From assembly GCA_902597895.1 (NCBI GenBank), contig CACJZM010000001.1, positions 15,001-79,000 of the forward strand: a stretch of 64,000 bases of DNA. The letters run 5' to 3'. Made by a program: the position numbers and the translations under genes. This DNA is from an uncultured Pelagibacteraceae bacterium. Lineage in GTDB: Bacteria; Pseudomonadota; Alphaproteobacteria; Pelagibacterales; Pelagibacteraceae. The notes beneath the pieces are model-generated. The model was given only the letters and a program-made list of their open reading frames with translations. It was not told where the DNA came from and did no database searches. Positions 55,905 to 64,000 of this stretch are shown here, in pieces; the first letter of the stretch is position 1, and each line of letters opens with the position of its first letter.

Positions 55905-56732
55905 ATGTCTATTGAAAAAACTATAAATGAAGCTTGGGATAACAAGGACCAAATAAATCCAAATTCTAACCAATCAATTAAAGATGCTATTAACCAAGTT
56001 ATTGAAGATTTAGATTGTGGTAAATCTAGAGTTGCGGAAAAAATTAATGGTGAGTGGGTTACTCATCAATATTTAAAAAAAGCGATTATGCTTAGCTTTA
56101 GGATTTATCCAATGGAAAATTTAAATGGACCATATTCTAGTTGGTTTGATAAAGCCCATTTACTTAAAGGTAAAACGGCGGGCTGGACTAAAGAACAACA
56201 TGAGGCTGCAGGTTTTAGAATGGTTCCTAATAGTCCTGTTAGAAAAGGATCCTTCGTAGGTAAAAATGCAGTTCTGATGCCGTGCTATGTCAATATAGGA
56301 GCATACATAGATTCTGGAACAATGATTGACACATTTGCAAGAGCTGGAAGCTGTAGTCAAATTGGAAAGAATTGTCATATATCTGCAGGTAGTGGTGTTG
56401 GAGGGGTTCTTGAACCAGCACAAGCATTACCTACAATTATTGAAGATAATGTATTTTTAGGAGCTATGTCTGAAGTTGTTGAGGGTGTAATCGTTGGAGA
56501 AGGTTCAGTGTTGAGTATGGGAATGTATATTGGTCAATCAACAAAAATAGTAAACAGGTCAACAGGTGAAATATCATATGGAAAAATACCCCCATATTCT
56601 GTTGTTGTTCCAGGTACACTTCCAGATAAAAAAAATCCATCGGCACCATCATTAAGTTGTGCGGTAATTATTAAACAGGTTGATGAAAAAACTAGATCTA
56701 AAACTTCTATAAACGACCTTTTAAGAGAATAA
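55905..56732 (+). CDS. dapD: tetrahydrodipicolinate N-succinyltransferase
   Basis: A lysine/DAP pathway enzyme using succinyl-CoA. A helical N-terminal domain (about 1-100) is followed by left-handed hexapeptide repeats (about 110-230, e.g. IGAYIDSGTMIDTFA and GAMSEVVEGVIVGEG). Length 275 is normal. Two nt after the HAD gene and followed by dapE, giving two steps of the succinylase route side by side. Confidence 0.96.
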   Translation: MSIEKTINEAWDNKDQINPNSNQSIKDAINQVIEDLDCGKSRVAEKINGEWVTHQYLKKAIMLSFRIYPMENLNGPYSSWFDKAHLLKGKTAGWTKEQHEAAGFRMVPNSPVRKGSFVGKNAVLMPCYVNIGAYIDSGTMIDTFARAGSCSQIGKNCHISAGSGVGGVLEPAQALPTIIEDNVFLGAMSEVVEGVIVGEGSVLSMGMYIGQSTKIVNRSTGEISYGKIPPYSVVVPGTLPDKKNPSAPSLSCAVIIKQVDEKTRSKTSINDLLRE

Positions 56733-56736
56733 ATTA

Positions 56737-57879
56737 ATGAAAACTTTTAATGAAATAATTTTAGCTCAAGAGCTAATACGTTTTCCTACAATCAAAACTG
56801 AAGATAAAGGTATAATGAAATTTTTATCCAAAAAATTATCCTCAATAGGTTTTAGATGTAAAATTATTAAATCAAAAGGAACAGGTCCTAAACCTGCTCT
56901 AAATTTGTATGCTAAATTTGGGAATTCAAGACCTCACATAAATTTTTTAGGTCATACTGATGTAGTTACAAATCTAAATAATTGGAAAATTTCACCTTTC
57001 AAAGCTGTTGTTAGAAAAGGATATTTAAATGGTAGAGGATCACAAGATATGAAAGGGGGAATAGCTTGCTTTATAAGTGCAATAAGTAATTTTATTAAAG
57101 ATAAAAATTTTAAAGGATCTATTTCTATTATAATCGCTGCTGATGAAGAAACTACAGGTTTAGGAACACCTGCAGTTATTAGATATCTAAAGAAAAAAAG
57201 GGAGAAAATTGATTTTTCAATCGTTGCTGAACCATCTTCAAATCGATCTATTGGAGATGAGATTAGAATTGGCAGACGTGGTTCTATGAATGGAACAATA
57301 ACCGTATATGGAAAAAGTGGTCACTCAGCGTTTTATGGTTCTTACATAAATCCGTGCACAGGCCTAGCTAAAATAATATCAAAATTAAAAGATTTATCTT
57401 TAGACAATGGTACTAAGTTTATGCCTCAATCTAATTTGGAATTTACAAAAATAAATGTAGAAAATTTCTCTGAAAATGTGGTACCCCAGTCTGCTAGTGC
57501 AAAATTCAATGTGAGATTTAACTCTGAACATAAGTCATCTTCTTTGAAGAAAAAATTAAATAAAATAATTAATGCAGTTGCAAAAAAAGAAAAATGCAAA
57601 ACTAAAATAAAATATAGAGTTAGTGGAGAAGCTTTTTACACTCAGCCTAATAAAGAAATATATATGGTAAAAAAAATTGTAAAAAAAGTTACAGGAAATA
57701 CAGCAAAATTGAATTGTAGAGGAGGTACTAGCGATAGTCGATTTTTGGGCTCAATTCCAAGATTAGAGTTGGGATTAAGAAATAATACAATTCATATGGT
57801 TGATGAGAGGTCATCGATTTCAGATTTAAAAAAGTTAACTAAAATATATTATAATATTTTAGAAAATTATTTTAAATGA
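56737..57879 (+). CDS. dapE: succinyl-diaminopimelate desuccinylase
   Basis: An M20 metallopeptidase-fold enzyme. Zinc ligands are visible: H73 and D75 in GHTDVV, the bridging Asp in GRGSQDMKGG (about 105), the catalytic Glu pair in AADEETTG (about 138-142), and a late His in NNTIHMVDE. A dimerisation domain lies at about 190-300. Length 380. It overlaps the HDAC-like gene by 4 nt. Confidence 0.94.
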   Translation: MKTFNEIILAQELIRFPTIKTEDKGIMKFLSKKLSSIGFRCKIIKSKGTGPKPALNLYAKFGNSRPHINFLGHTDVVTNLNNWKISPFKAVVRKGYLNGRGSQDMKGGIACFISAISNFIKDKNFKGSISIIIAADEETTGLGTPAVIRYLKKKREKIDFSIVAEPSSNRSIGDEIRIGRRGSMNGTITVYGKSGHSAFYGSYINPCTGLAKIISKLKDLSLDNGTKFMPQSNLEFTKINVENFSENVVPQSASAKFNVRFNSEHKSSSLKKKLNKIINAVAKKEKCKTKIKYRVSGEAFYTQPNKEIYMVKKIVKKVTGNTAKLNCRGGTSDSRFLGSIPRLELGLRNNTIHMVDERSSISDLKKLTKIYYNILENYFK

Positions 57880-58799
57880 AAACTGCAATAGTAACTTCTA
57901 AATCTTCTCTGTATCATAATACTGGATCAGGCCATCCTGAAAGCATTTCGAGAGTTACATCAATAATTGACAAATTAAAAAAAAATCGAAAACTAATTTG
58001 GAAAAATCCAGCTGTTTTTAACAAAGAGATAATTAAAGAAGCACACTCACCTAATTATCTTAGTTCAGTTGAAAATGCTTTTCCAAAAGAAGGTCTGGTA
58101 TTTTTAGATGGAGATACAGTTGTGTCTCCGGGTAGTAAGGATGCAACTTTTGATGCGGTAGGATCAATAATCACAGCTATAGATGGAGTTGAAAATAAAG
58201 AGTTTAGAGCTGCTCATTGTGTTACTCGTCCTCCGGGTCACCATGCTGAAAAAAGCAAAGCAATGGGTTTTTGTGTAATAAATAATATTGGAGTTGCTGC
58301 AAATTATTTAATTTCAAAATATCAATATAAAAAAGTTGCAGTAATTGATTGGGATTGTCACTGGGGAAATGGCACATATGATATCCTTAAATCGAATAAA
58401 AATGTTTTTTTCTCAAGTTTGCACCAATATCCATATTATCCAGGAGGTGGATCGGAAGATCAAAAAGGAGAACATAATAATGCTTTAAATATTCCTTTGC
58501 CAGCTGGTACAAACTCTAATGAATACTTTGATGCATATGAACATATGCTAAAAAGATTAAAAAGTTTTAAACCAGAATTTATATTAATGTCTGCTGGTTT
58601 TGATGCTCACAAAGATGACCCTTTGTGTCAATTAAATTTAGAGTCTAAGGATTATTATGAGATAACTCGAAGAGTATTAGAAATTACAAAACAATCTTGT
58701 AATGGTAAAGTTGTTTCAATTTTAGAAGGTGGTTATGATCTTAATGCCCTGGCTGAAAGTGCTAATGAACATGTTAACGCACTAGTAGAATTTGGTTGA
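57876..58799 (+). CDS. histone deacetylase-family amidohydrolase
   Basis: A zinc deacetylase of the arginase/deacetylase fold, 307 residues. Conserved blocks are RPPGHHAEKSKAMGFC (catalytic His pair), VIDWDCHWGNGT (zinc Asp and His), SAGFDAHKDDPL (zinc Asp) and EGGYD near the end. It resembles bacterial acetoin-utilisation/acetylpolyamine-type deacetylases. The true substrate (polyamine, acetyl-lysine or small amide) cannot be told. It is coupled to dapE by a 4-nt overlap and followed by a SET-domain gene. Confidence 0.9.
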   Translation: MKTAIVTSKSSLYHNTGSGHPESISRVTSIIDKLKKNRKLIWKNPAVFNKEIIKEAHSPNYLSSVENAFPKEGLVFLDGDTVVSPGSKDATFDAVGSIITAIDGVENKEFRAAHCVTRPPGHHAEKSKAMGFCVINNIGVAANYLISKYQYKKVAVIDWDCHWGNGTYDILKSNKNVFFSSLHQYPYYPGGGSEDQKGEHNNALNIPLPAGTNSNEYFDAYEHMLKRLKSFKPEFILMSAGFDAHKDDPLCQLNLESKDYYEITRRVLEITKQSCNGKVVSILEGGYDLNALAESANEHVNALVEFG

Positions 58800-58829
58800 T
58801 TAAAAAAATAAAATTAATAAATAATTATT

Positions 58830-59318
58830 ATGCCTTTGTATAAAATCAAAAAAACAAACATCGACAGAAAAGGGTATGGCCTTTGTGCAACTAAAAATAT
58901 TAAAAAAGGAACTAAAATTATTAATTATATTGGAAAAATTATTACAAAAAAACAAACAGAACTCTCAAAAAAATATGACAACACTAAACCAATATATCTT
59001 TTTAATTTAAATAACAGATATGACCTAGATGGGGATTATTCTTTCAATACAGCAAGATTAATAAATCATTCTTGTTCAAACAATTGTGAATATGACGGTA
59101 AAGGACTAAAGCTATGGGTGACAGCTATTAGAGATATTAAAAAAGGTGAAGAATTAACTTGTGATTATGGATTTGGATATGATGAGGACTTCAAACAATT
59201 TCCATGTAATTGTGGATCAAAGAATTGTTGTGGATATATAGTTCGAGCGGAGTCAAGATGGAGAATAAACAAAAAATTTAGTTTAGGTTATCAAAAAAAT
59301 TTTTTAATTAATAAATAA
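58830..59318 (+). CDS. SET domain protein, putative lysine methyltransferase
   Basis: 162 residues forming an almost minimal SET domain. The SAM-binding GYG (15-17), the pseudoknot motif RLINHSC (76-82), the catalytic Tyr motif GEELTCDYG (106-114) and a Cys-rich post-SET CNCGSKNCC (126-134) are all present, so it should be active. SET enzymes methylate protein lysines; the bacterial target is unknown (ribosomal or DNA-binding proteins are candidates). It follows the deacetylase-family gene by 30 nt. Its end overlaps convergent truA by 11 nt. Confidence 0.9.
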   Translation: MPLYKIKKTNIDRKGYGLCATKNIKKGTKIINYIGKIITKKQTELSKKYDNTKPIYLFNLNNRYDLDGDYSFNTARLINHSCSNNCEYDGKGLKLWVTAIRDIKKGEELTCDYGFGYDEDFKQFPCNCGSKNCCGYIVRAESRWRINKKFSLGYQKNFLINK

Positions 59319-60048
59319 CTTTTTCTAAATATAATCCATGAGGTGGTGCAGGTGGAGCACATAAAGATCTTTTTTTAGAATTCATTACTTTTATAAATTT
59401 TTTTAAATCCCATTTTTTTTCACCTAAATACTTTAAACATCCAACCATAGATCTCACTTGTTGCTTTAAAAAAGATTTGGATTTGAAATAAATTTCAATC
59501 TTTTCTCTTTTTTTTTTTATTTTTACAGATTTTAAAGTTTTAATTGGACTTTTAGATCCACAATTAGAAGCTCTATAAGTTCCAAAATTTTTAGTTCCAG
59601 TTAGTTTTTTACCACCAATTTTCATTAAATTAATGTCTAATTTTTTTTTAATATGCCAACCTCTTAAATTGTTCAATGATAGTTTGCTTGACCTGTTATA
59701 TATAATGTATTTATAAACTCTTTCTTTAGCGGAAAATCTAGCATGGAAATTTGAGGATTTTTTATTAATTTCTAAAATCGATATATCTTTATTATTCAAA
59801 AAAAAATTAATTGTTTCTAAAAATTTCTTTAAGTTGTGAATTTTTTTTTCAGTTTCAAAATGAGCAGATTGTTCTATTGCATGTACACCTGTATCTGTTC
59901 GTCCAGAACCATACAATTGAATTTTTTTTTTAAATATTTTTTTTAATACTGATTGAATAGTCTTTTGAATTGTTTTACCTTTTTGTTGAATTTGCCAGCC
60001 AAAATATTTTGACCCAACATATTCTATCTTTAATTGATATCTATGCAT
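59308..60048 (-). CDS. truA: tRNA pseudouridine(38-40) synthase
   Basis: Makes pseudouridine in the anticodon stem-loop of several tRNAs. The catalytic Asp is D52 in GSGRTDTGVHA. Segments NFHARFSAKERVYKYI and FLKQQVRSMVG are conserved. The start MHRYQLKIEYVGSKYFGW at 60048 is preferred, since the longer frame would overlap most of the fmt end. Length 246. It overlaps fmt by 8 nt; fmt-truA is a known pairing. Confidence 0.93.
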   Translation of the reverse strand: MHRYQLKIEYVGSKYFGWQIQQKGKTIQKTIQSVLKKIFKKKIQLYGSGRTDTGVHAIEQSAHFETEKKIHNLKKFLETINFFLNNKDISILEINKKSSNFHARFSAKERVYKYIIYNRSSKLSLNNLRGWHIKKKLDINLMKIGGKKLTGTKNFGTYRASNCGSKSPIKTLKSVKIKKKREKIEIYFKSKSFLKQQVRSMVGCLKYLGEKKWDLKKFIKVMNSKKRSLCAPPAPPHGLYLEKVIY

Positions 60049-60973
60049 TATTAAGTTTGGTATCTTTTTTAATAGACGATCCAAGCATGAATTCTCCAAT
60101 ATTTTGGATATTTTTTCCCTGTCTTTGTATTTTAATTACTTTTATTGATTTATTATTTCCACAAGCAATCTCTAAATTATTATCAACAACTTTGCCAGCT
60201 TGATCAGATATAAAACCTAATTCAGCATTTAAAATTTTATATCTTTCACCTTTATAAACAAACCACGCTCCTGGTGATGGATACAATCCATTTATTTTAC
60301 CTAAAATATTTTCCGCATTTTCATTCCATTTAATTTCTCCCTCAGATTTTAGTATTTTTTTTGCATAAGTAGCTTTTTCATGATTTTGCTCTTCAAATAA
60401 AACTTTTTCTTCAAAAATATCATCTATTATGTCTAGCATATTTTCAGAAGCCAAGGATGACAATTTATCAGACAAAGTTTCATAATTATCTTTTTCAGAG
60501 ATTTTAATATTTAATTTTTTACAAACAGGACCCTCGTCTAATTTTTTCACTATTTTCATAAAACTGATTCCAGTTTCTTTATCTAAATTCATTATAGATC
60601 TTTGAATTGGTGCAGCTCCCCTCCATTTTGGAAGTAATGATGCATGAATATTTATAAATCCATACTTAGTAAGATTTAAAAATTCTTCAGGAATTATTTG
60701 ACCATAAGCAACTACTATTGCTAAATCAGCTTTTAAATTTTTTAAAAAATTATATTCATTTTCATTATTTTTTAAATTTAATGGTGTCCTAACTTCTAAA
60801 TTTAAAATCTCTGAAATATTGTGAATTGGAGAATTTTTTAATTTTTGACCTCTTTGAGACTTATTTGGAGGTTGGGTATAAACAACTGAAACAGGATATC
60901 CATTTTGATACAATGATTTTAATATAGGTACTGAAAATATTGGAGTACCCATAAAAACAATTTTATTTTTCAT
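60041..60973 (-). CDS. fmt: methionyl-tRNA formyltransferase
   Basis: Formylates initiator Met-tRNA. It starts with KIVFMGTPIFSVP. The catalytic segment NIHASLLPKWRGAAPIQ (Asn/His, about 104-120) and the Asp in KLDEGPV (about 142-148) are present, followed by a C-terminal tRNA-binding domain. Length 310 is normal. It lies 3 nt after def, the usual def-fmt pair that starts and removes the formyl group. Confidence 0.95.
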   Translation of the reverse strand: MKNKIVFMGTPIFSVPILKSLYQNGYPVSVVYTQPPNKSQRGQKLKNSPIHNISEILNLEVRTPLNLKNNENEYNFLKNLKADLAIVVAYGQIIPEEFLNLTKYGFINIHASLLPKWRGAAPIQRSIMNLDKETGISFMKIVKKLDEGPVCKKLNIKISEKDNYETLSDKLSSLASENMLDIIDDIFEEKVLFEEQNHEKATYAKKILKSEGEIKWNENAENILGKINGLYPSPGAWFVYKGERYKILNAELGFISDQAGKVVDNNLEIACGNNKSIKVIKIQRQGKNIQNIGEFMLGSSIKKDTKLNNA

Positions 60974-60976
60974 TAT

Positions 60977-61501
60977 TTAAAAAGTGATTCTATCAGATTT
61001 ATTTTTACCTTTAGAAAGCTTTTTTATAATCATTGATTTTTTTAATTTTGAAAGATAATCAATAAATAAAATTCCTTGTAAATGATCCATTTCATGTTGT
61101 ATGCAAGTAGCAACTAAACCCTCAGCTTTTAAAATTTTTTTTTCTCCATGGTAGTCTAAATATTCTACTTCGCATGTGCTGGGTCTATCAACTTCAGCAA
61201 ATTGATCTGGAACAGAAAGGCATCCCTCTTCATAAGTTGCTAAATTTTGATTTTTATTTTTTATAACTGGATTTACAAAATACATAGGATTTTTTTTTTC
61301 TTCTCCTTTTGCCAGATCTATCACAATAATTCTTTTTGGAATTCCTATTTGAATTGCGGCTAAACCAATTCCATTTGCTTGGTACATTGTTTCAAGCATA
61401 TCATCCATAATTTTTTTTTCTTCCTCACCAACCTTTTCTACTTGTTTTGAAACTTGTCTTAAAATTTTATTTGGTTCAGTTAATATAGTTTTAATAGCCA
61501 T
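60977..61501 (-). CDS. def: peptide deformylase
   Basis: Removes the formyl group from nascent proteins. All three motifs are complete: GIGLAAIQ (44-51), EEGCLSVP (91-98, Cys94 as metal ligand) and HEMDH (136-140). Length 174 is normal. First of the def-fmt-truA unit. Confidence 0.97.
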   Translation of the reverse strand: MAIKTILTEPNKILRQVSKQVEKVGEEEKKIMDDMLETMYQANGIGLAAIQIGIPKRIIVIDLAKGEEKKNPMYFVNPVIKNKNQNLATYEEGCLSVPDQFAEVDRPSTCEVEYLDYHGEKKILKAEGLVATCIQHEMDHLQGILFIDYLSKLKKSMIIKKLSKGKNKSDRITF

Positions 61502-61522
61502 TACTTAATTTTAATATAATTT

Positions 61523-63274
61523 TTAAACTTTTAAAGGAAGAACTTGTAATAATATATAATTTCTTATTTGATCAATATCTAAGGCATTTAGTGTAGATGT
61601 CATAAAATATAACGTATCAGGGTCAAGAACATCTATATTATCTTGGCCTATTATTTCAACCAACCTTAACAAAACTAGCCCAATTTCGTCATTACTAATT
61701 AGCAATTGCATGTCAGTTGGTATAATTGATTTACCAAATTCAAATAAACTTTGATATTTTTTTGGTATTTCTACCCCATCTGAAATTAAAGATTCCATTA
61801 AAACTAGATCCTTAGTTGTAACAACATATTTTTTATTTTTTTTTACGTTTTTAAGCAAACTAATTAAATCTTTATCAATATCTTCAATAGATTTTTTTCC
61901 ATTTATATAATTTAATAATTTTGATTGATGAATAATTTTGTTGTTAATTTTAATTTTTCTTTCAATTAATTCCTGTTTCTGAGTATTATTTGAGTAGAAA
62001 GTTGAGTAATCAGACGGAACTTCAGTTATATTAATTTTATTTAAAAATTTTCTTAATTCCAAATTAAATGCATTTTCAATATTATCCTTTTTGAATGAAT
62101 TTTTTAGTATTTGTGATAAATCTAAAATATTTTCAATATCATTTGATAATAATAATTTCTGATATATTAAAGCCCTACCTTCAGATATAGGTAATTGTTT
62201 ATAAATATCTTTTGCATTCAAAAGTTGATTGATATTAAATTGAAATCTTTTATATAAATTAAATAACTCTGTTTCGTTGTAATTACCGTCATGAGTTGCC
62301 TCTTCAATTAGGTAAATATTCTCATAATCATCTAAATTTATTAATTCTGTATCCTGTAACAAATTTGCATTAGATAAATATCTCCAAATAAATTTCGGGG
62401 TATCTTTTCTTGGTTGAAAGGAAAAATTATTCGCAACTTTGTGAGAAAGGTGGAAGTCTAATATCGAATTTTCTGAAATTTCATTTTTTACATCAGATTT
62501 ATAATCCATAAGAAAAAAAAATTTATCTTCAAAAAAAATATCACTAAAACCTGTTTCGATTAATAGATCATATATTAATTGTGCCTGATCTCTTTTATTT
62601 TCAATTAGAAGACAATAAATTTTAAACTTACCTAGATACTGATCATTAAAAATATCTACTCTATTAATTAATTCACAAGATTTTTTTATTTCATTTTCAA
62701 TTAAATATTCATTAACATAATGCTTGATTAATTTAATATTGTAGATATTACTTTTATTTTTCTCCAAGTAATCAACTATTAATTTTTTATTATTTTTTTT
62801 AATTAGATAATCAATTTTAAAATTTATGAATTCATCTTCGTTAATATTTTTATTTGGTATTTCAGAATTTGTTAAAAGTGCAATTTCTAAAATTTGATTT
62901 GCATCATTAGACAAATCTAAACTATTAATTTTATTAATAAGATTTTTAATCTCATTTCCATCAGATTGCATCCACATATCTAATTTAAGTCCGTTTTCTG
63001 ATGGATCATATAAACCTACTATCAAATCCTTATCTTCAAGAGATGTGTTGCTTATGATTTGAGTATACTGATCTGAAGTGTTTATAATTTTTAAATTAGA
63101 CTCTGTGTCACTAATATCTTCAATTTCATTATTGTTATCATTCATTTTTTCTTGTTTTTCTATTTTCCAGATATCAATTGGTTCATCTTCAGCAATTACA
63201 CTTGAAAAAAATATGAGAAAAATAGTTAAAGATTTTAATAAAGTATACTTACTTAACTGTCTTAAAGTTTTCAT
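61523..63274 (-). CDS. exported protein of unknown function, 583 residues
   Basis: The N-terminus has a clear signal peptide (basic, then LLKSLTIFLIFFSSVIA, cleavage likely after residue 28). The rest is acidic, Asn/Ile/Leu-rich and mostly helical in appearance, with repeated short motifs such as LISDGVEIP and LLxNxxI, suggesting helical repeats. I recognise no domain and no catalytic motif. It overlaps the end of a small membrane protein gene by 26 nt, so the two are probably made together. The periplasm or outer envelope is the likely location. Confidence 0.7.
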   Translation of the reverse strand: MKTLRQLSKYTLLKSLTIFLIFFSSVIAEDEPIDIWKIEKQEKMNDNNNEIEDISDTESNLKIINTSDQYTQIISNTSLEDKDLIVGLYDPSENGLKLDMWMQSDGNEIKNLINKINSLDLSNDANQILEIALLTNSEIPNKNINEDEFINFKIDYLIKKNNKKLIVDYLEKNKSNIYNIKLIKHYVNEYLIENEIKKSCELINRVDIFNDQYLGKFKIYCLLIENKRDQAQLIYDLLIETGFSDIFFEDKFFFLMDYKSDVKNEISENSILDFHLSHKVANNFSFQPRKDTPKFIWRYLSNANLLQDTELINLDDYENIYLIEEATHDGNYNETELFNLYKRFQFNINQLLNAKDIYKQLPISEGRALIYQKLLLSNDIENILDLSQILKNSFKKDNIENAFNLELRKFLNKINITEVPSDYSTFYSNNTQKQELIERKIKINNKIIHQSKLLNYINGKKSIEDIDKDLISLLKNVKKNKKYVVTTKDLVLMESLISDGVEIPKKYQSLFEFGKSIIPTDMQLLISNDEIGLVLLRLVEIIGQDNIDVLDPDTLYFMTSTLNALDIDQIRNYILLQVLPLKV

Positions 63275-63434
63275 TAGAAATTATTTTTTCTATTTTTTTT
63301 ATCGGTGAAGGAAAATCAATTCTATCTAATAGTATAACTCCAACAAATAATACTAGTATTATTAAACATACTTTAATTAACAATTTAATAATTCCACCAA
63401 AATTTCCAAATCTTGTTTTTTTTTGAAATTGCAT
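63249..63434 (-). CDS. small single-pass membrane protein, 61 residues
   Basis: A basic N-terminus (MQFQKKTRFGNFGGIIKLL) leads into one membrane helix (about 15-35), then a short polar tail (DFPSPIKKIEKIISNENFK). There is no recognised family. It is upstream of and overlaps the 583-residue exported protein, suggesting a coupled pair. The divergent promoter region with aroK starts right behind it. Confidence 0.6.
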   Translation of the reverse strand: MQFQKKTRFGNFGGIIKLLIKVCLIILVLFVGVILLDRIDFPSPIKKIEKIISNENFKTVK

Positions 63435-63489
63435 ATACTGTTAAATATTTTCAAATTAAGACATATTTATGTTTTTTCAATAAAGAATT

Positions 63490-64000
63490 ATGCAATTAAA
63501 TAAAAAAATTGTTTTAGTAGGTATGATGGGATCTGGAAAATCCACTATAGGTTATCTTTTGTCAAAAAAATTAGGATTAAAATTTATTGATACTGATCAT
63601 GCTATAGAAAATGAAACGGGGGAAAGAATAGCGAATATTTTTAAATTTAAAGGAGAAAACTATTTTAGAAAGATTGAAGAAAAAATTACTCTTAAAATTT
63701 TAAAATCAGAAAATTGCATAATTGCTTTAGGCGGTGGTTCATTTTTAAACGCAAATATTAGAAGAGAAGCTTTGTCAAAATGTATCACAATTTGGTTAAA
63801 TTGGAACAATGCAACAATTTTAAAGAGAATTTCTAAAAGCAAAAAAAGACCTATGGCCTTTGGAGCAAGTAATTTCGAAATGAGTCAAATGATATCTAGT
63901 AGATCAAAAATGTATTCATTATCAAAATTCAAAATAAACTGTGAAAAAATATCTAAAAATATGATAGTAAAAAAAATAGTTACAATATATGAAAGAGTAT
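63490..64000 (+). CDS. aroK: shikimate kinase (partial, runs off the right edge)
   Basis: Phosphorylates shikimate. Walker A GMMGSGKST is at 11-19, the shikimate-binding Asp in FIDTDHAIE (about 34-42), the Arg in FRKIEEK (about 59-65) and the GGGSF motif (about 81-85). The frame is open to the last base of the window, 170 codons, so only the extreme C-terminus is missing. In many bacteria aroB follows. It diverges from the small membrane protein gene. Confidence 0.94.
   Translation, partial: MQLNKKIVLVGMMGSGKSTIGYLLSKKLGLKFIDTDHAIENETGERIANIFKFKGENYFRKIEEKITLKILKSENCIIALGGGSFLNANIRREALSKCITIWLNWNNATILKRISKSKKRPMAFGASNFEMSQMISSRSKMYSLSKFKINCEKISKNMIVKKIVTIYERV

Noticed and set aside
60049-60099. 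Longer start for truA at 60099
   Set aside because: It lies inside the fmt coding end; the TruA fold starts at MHRYQLKIEYVG (60048).

Overview
The window is a stretch of a very AT-rich, tightly packed chromosome. It looks like a free-living alphaproteobacterium of the SAR11 (Pelagibacter-like) type. The reasons are the strong A/T bias, Lys/Asn/Ile-rich proteins, gene ends that commonly overlap by 1-44 nt, almost no intergenic DNA, an rRNA operon of the form 16S-tRNA-Ile-tRNA-Ala-23S, and alphaproteobacterial marker genes (gcrA, DUF4167, DUF1178, DUF2948 between murA and hisD, a trpF-trpB-trpA-accD-folC cluster). Placement is by gene content and synteny; no tree was built. Nearly all genes are housekeeping genes. 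There is no prophage, transposase, CRISPR array or toxin-antitoxin cluster.

Layout. 1-2360 (minus): 5' end of 23S, tRNA-Ala, tRNA-Ile, 16S, leader and promoter. 2423-3721 (plus): a membrane-anchored M23 peptidase. 3718-8327 (minus): lysC-ispG-prfA-prmC-DUF4167. 8396-14595: ubiG, DUF1178, argJ, secA, accA. 14658-19500: malate synthase G (glcB) against recR-ybaB-dnaX and the SRP RNA. 19552-26236: pheA, kdsB, a membrane cytochrome c, argF-argD, an ABC-2 permease, gcrA, an NDUFA9-like protein. 26288-38728 (plus): a long run rnd-kdsD-lptC-lptB-aroA-cmk-rpsA-ihfB-pyrF-trpF-trpB-trpA-accD-folC. 38725-46361 (minus): trxA, an interrupted exonuclease I gene, rmuC, a PD-(D/E)XK nuclease, hisG, a sulfotransferase, hisZ, hisS and tRNA-His. 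46593-50993 (minus): csp, a tRNA with a GAA anticodon, infA, hisD, DUF2948, murA, dcd and two small basic ORFs. 51087-60973: tRNA-Thr, a TVP38-family protein, rpmH-rnpA-yidD-yidC-argB-HAD-dapD-dapE-HDAC-SET, then truA-fmt on the other strand. 60977-64000: def, a large exported protein of unknown function, a small membrane protein, and the start of aroK.

Function. Many pathways are partly represented: arginine (argJ, argB, argD, argF), lysine (lysC, dapD, dapE), histidine (hisG short form with hisZ, hisD), aromatic amino acids (aroA, aroK, pheA, trpFBA), LPS (kdsD, kdsB, lptC, lptB), fatty-acid initiation (accA, accD), and translation and secretion (prfA, prmC, def, fmt, infA, rpsA, rpmH, secA, yidC, SRP RNA). 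No gene-free stretch exceeds 300 bases; the two longest are the rRNA leader (about 2145-2422) and the csp/tRNA-His gap (about 46362-46592).

Main observations. The exonuclease I gene is interrupted, two codons before a catalytic Asp, by an in-frame 51-nt GC-rich palindromic insert that carries a UAG stop. Both flanks are otherwise intact, and removing the insert restores a protein of normal length. The TrpA/TrpB pair has lost several canonical residues, including both partners of a known inter-subunit contact. Also noted are an HDAC-like/SET-domain gene pair, a predicted membrane tail on AccA, malate synthase without the glycine riboswitch described in other SAR11, and two tRNAs with unusual identity or structural positions.
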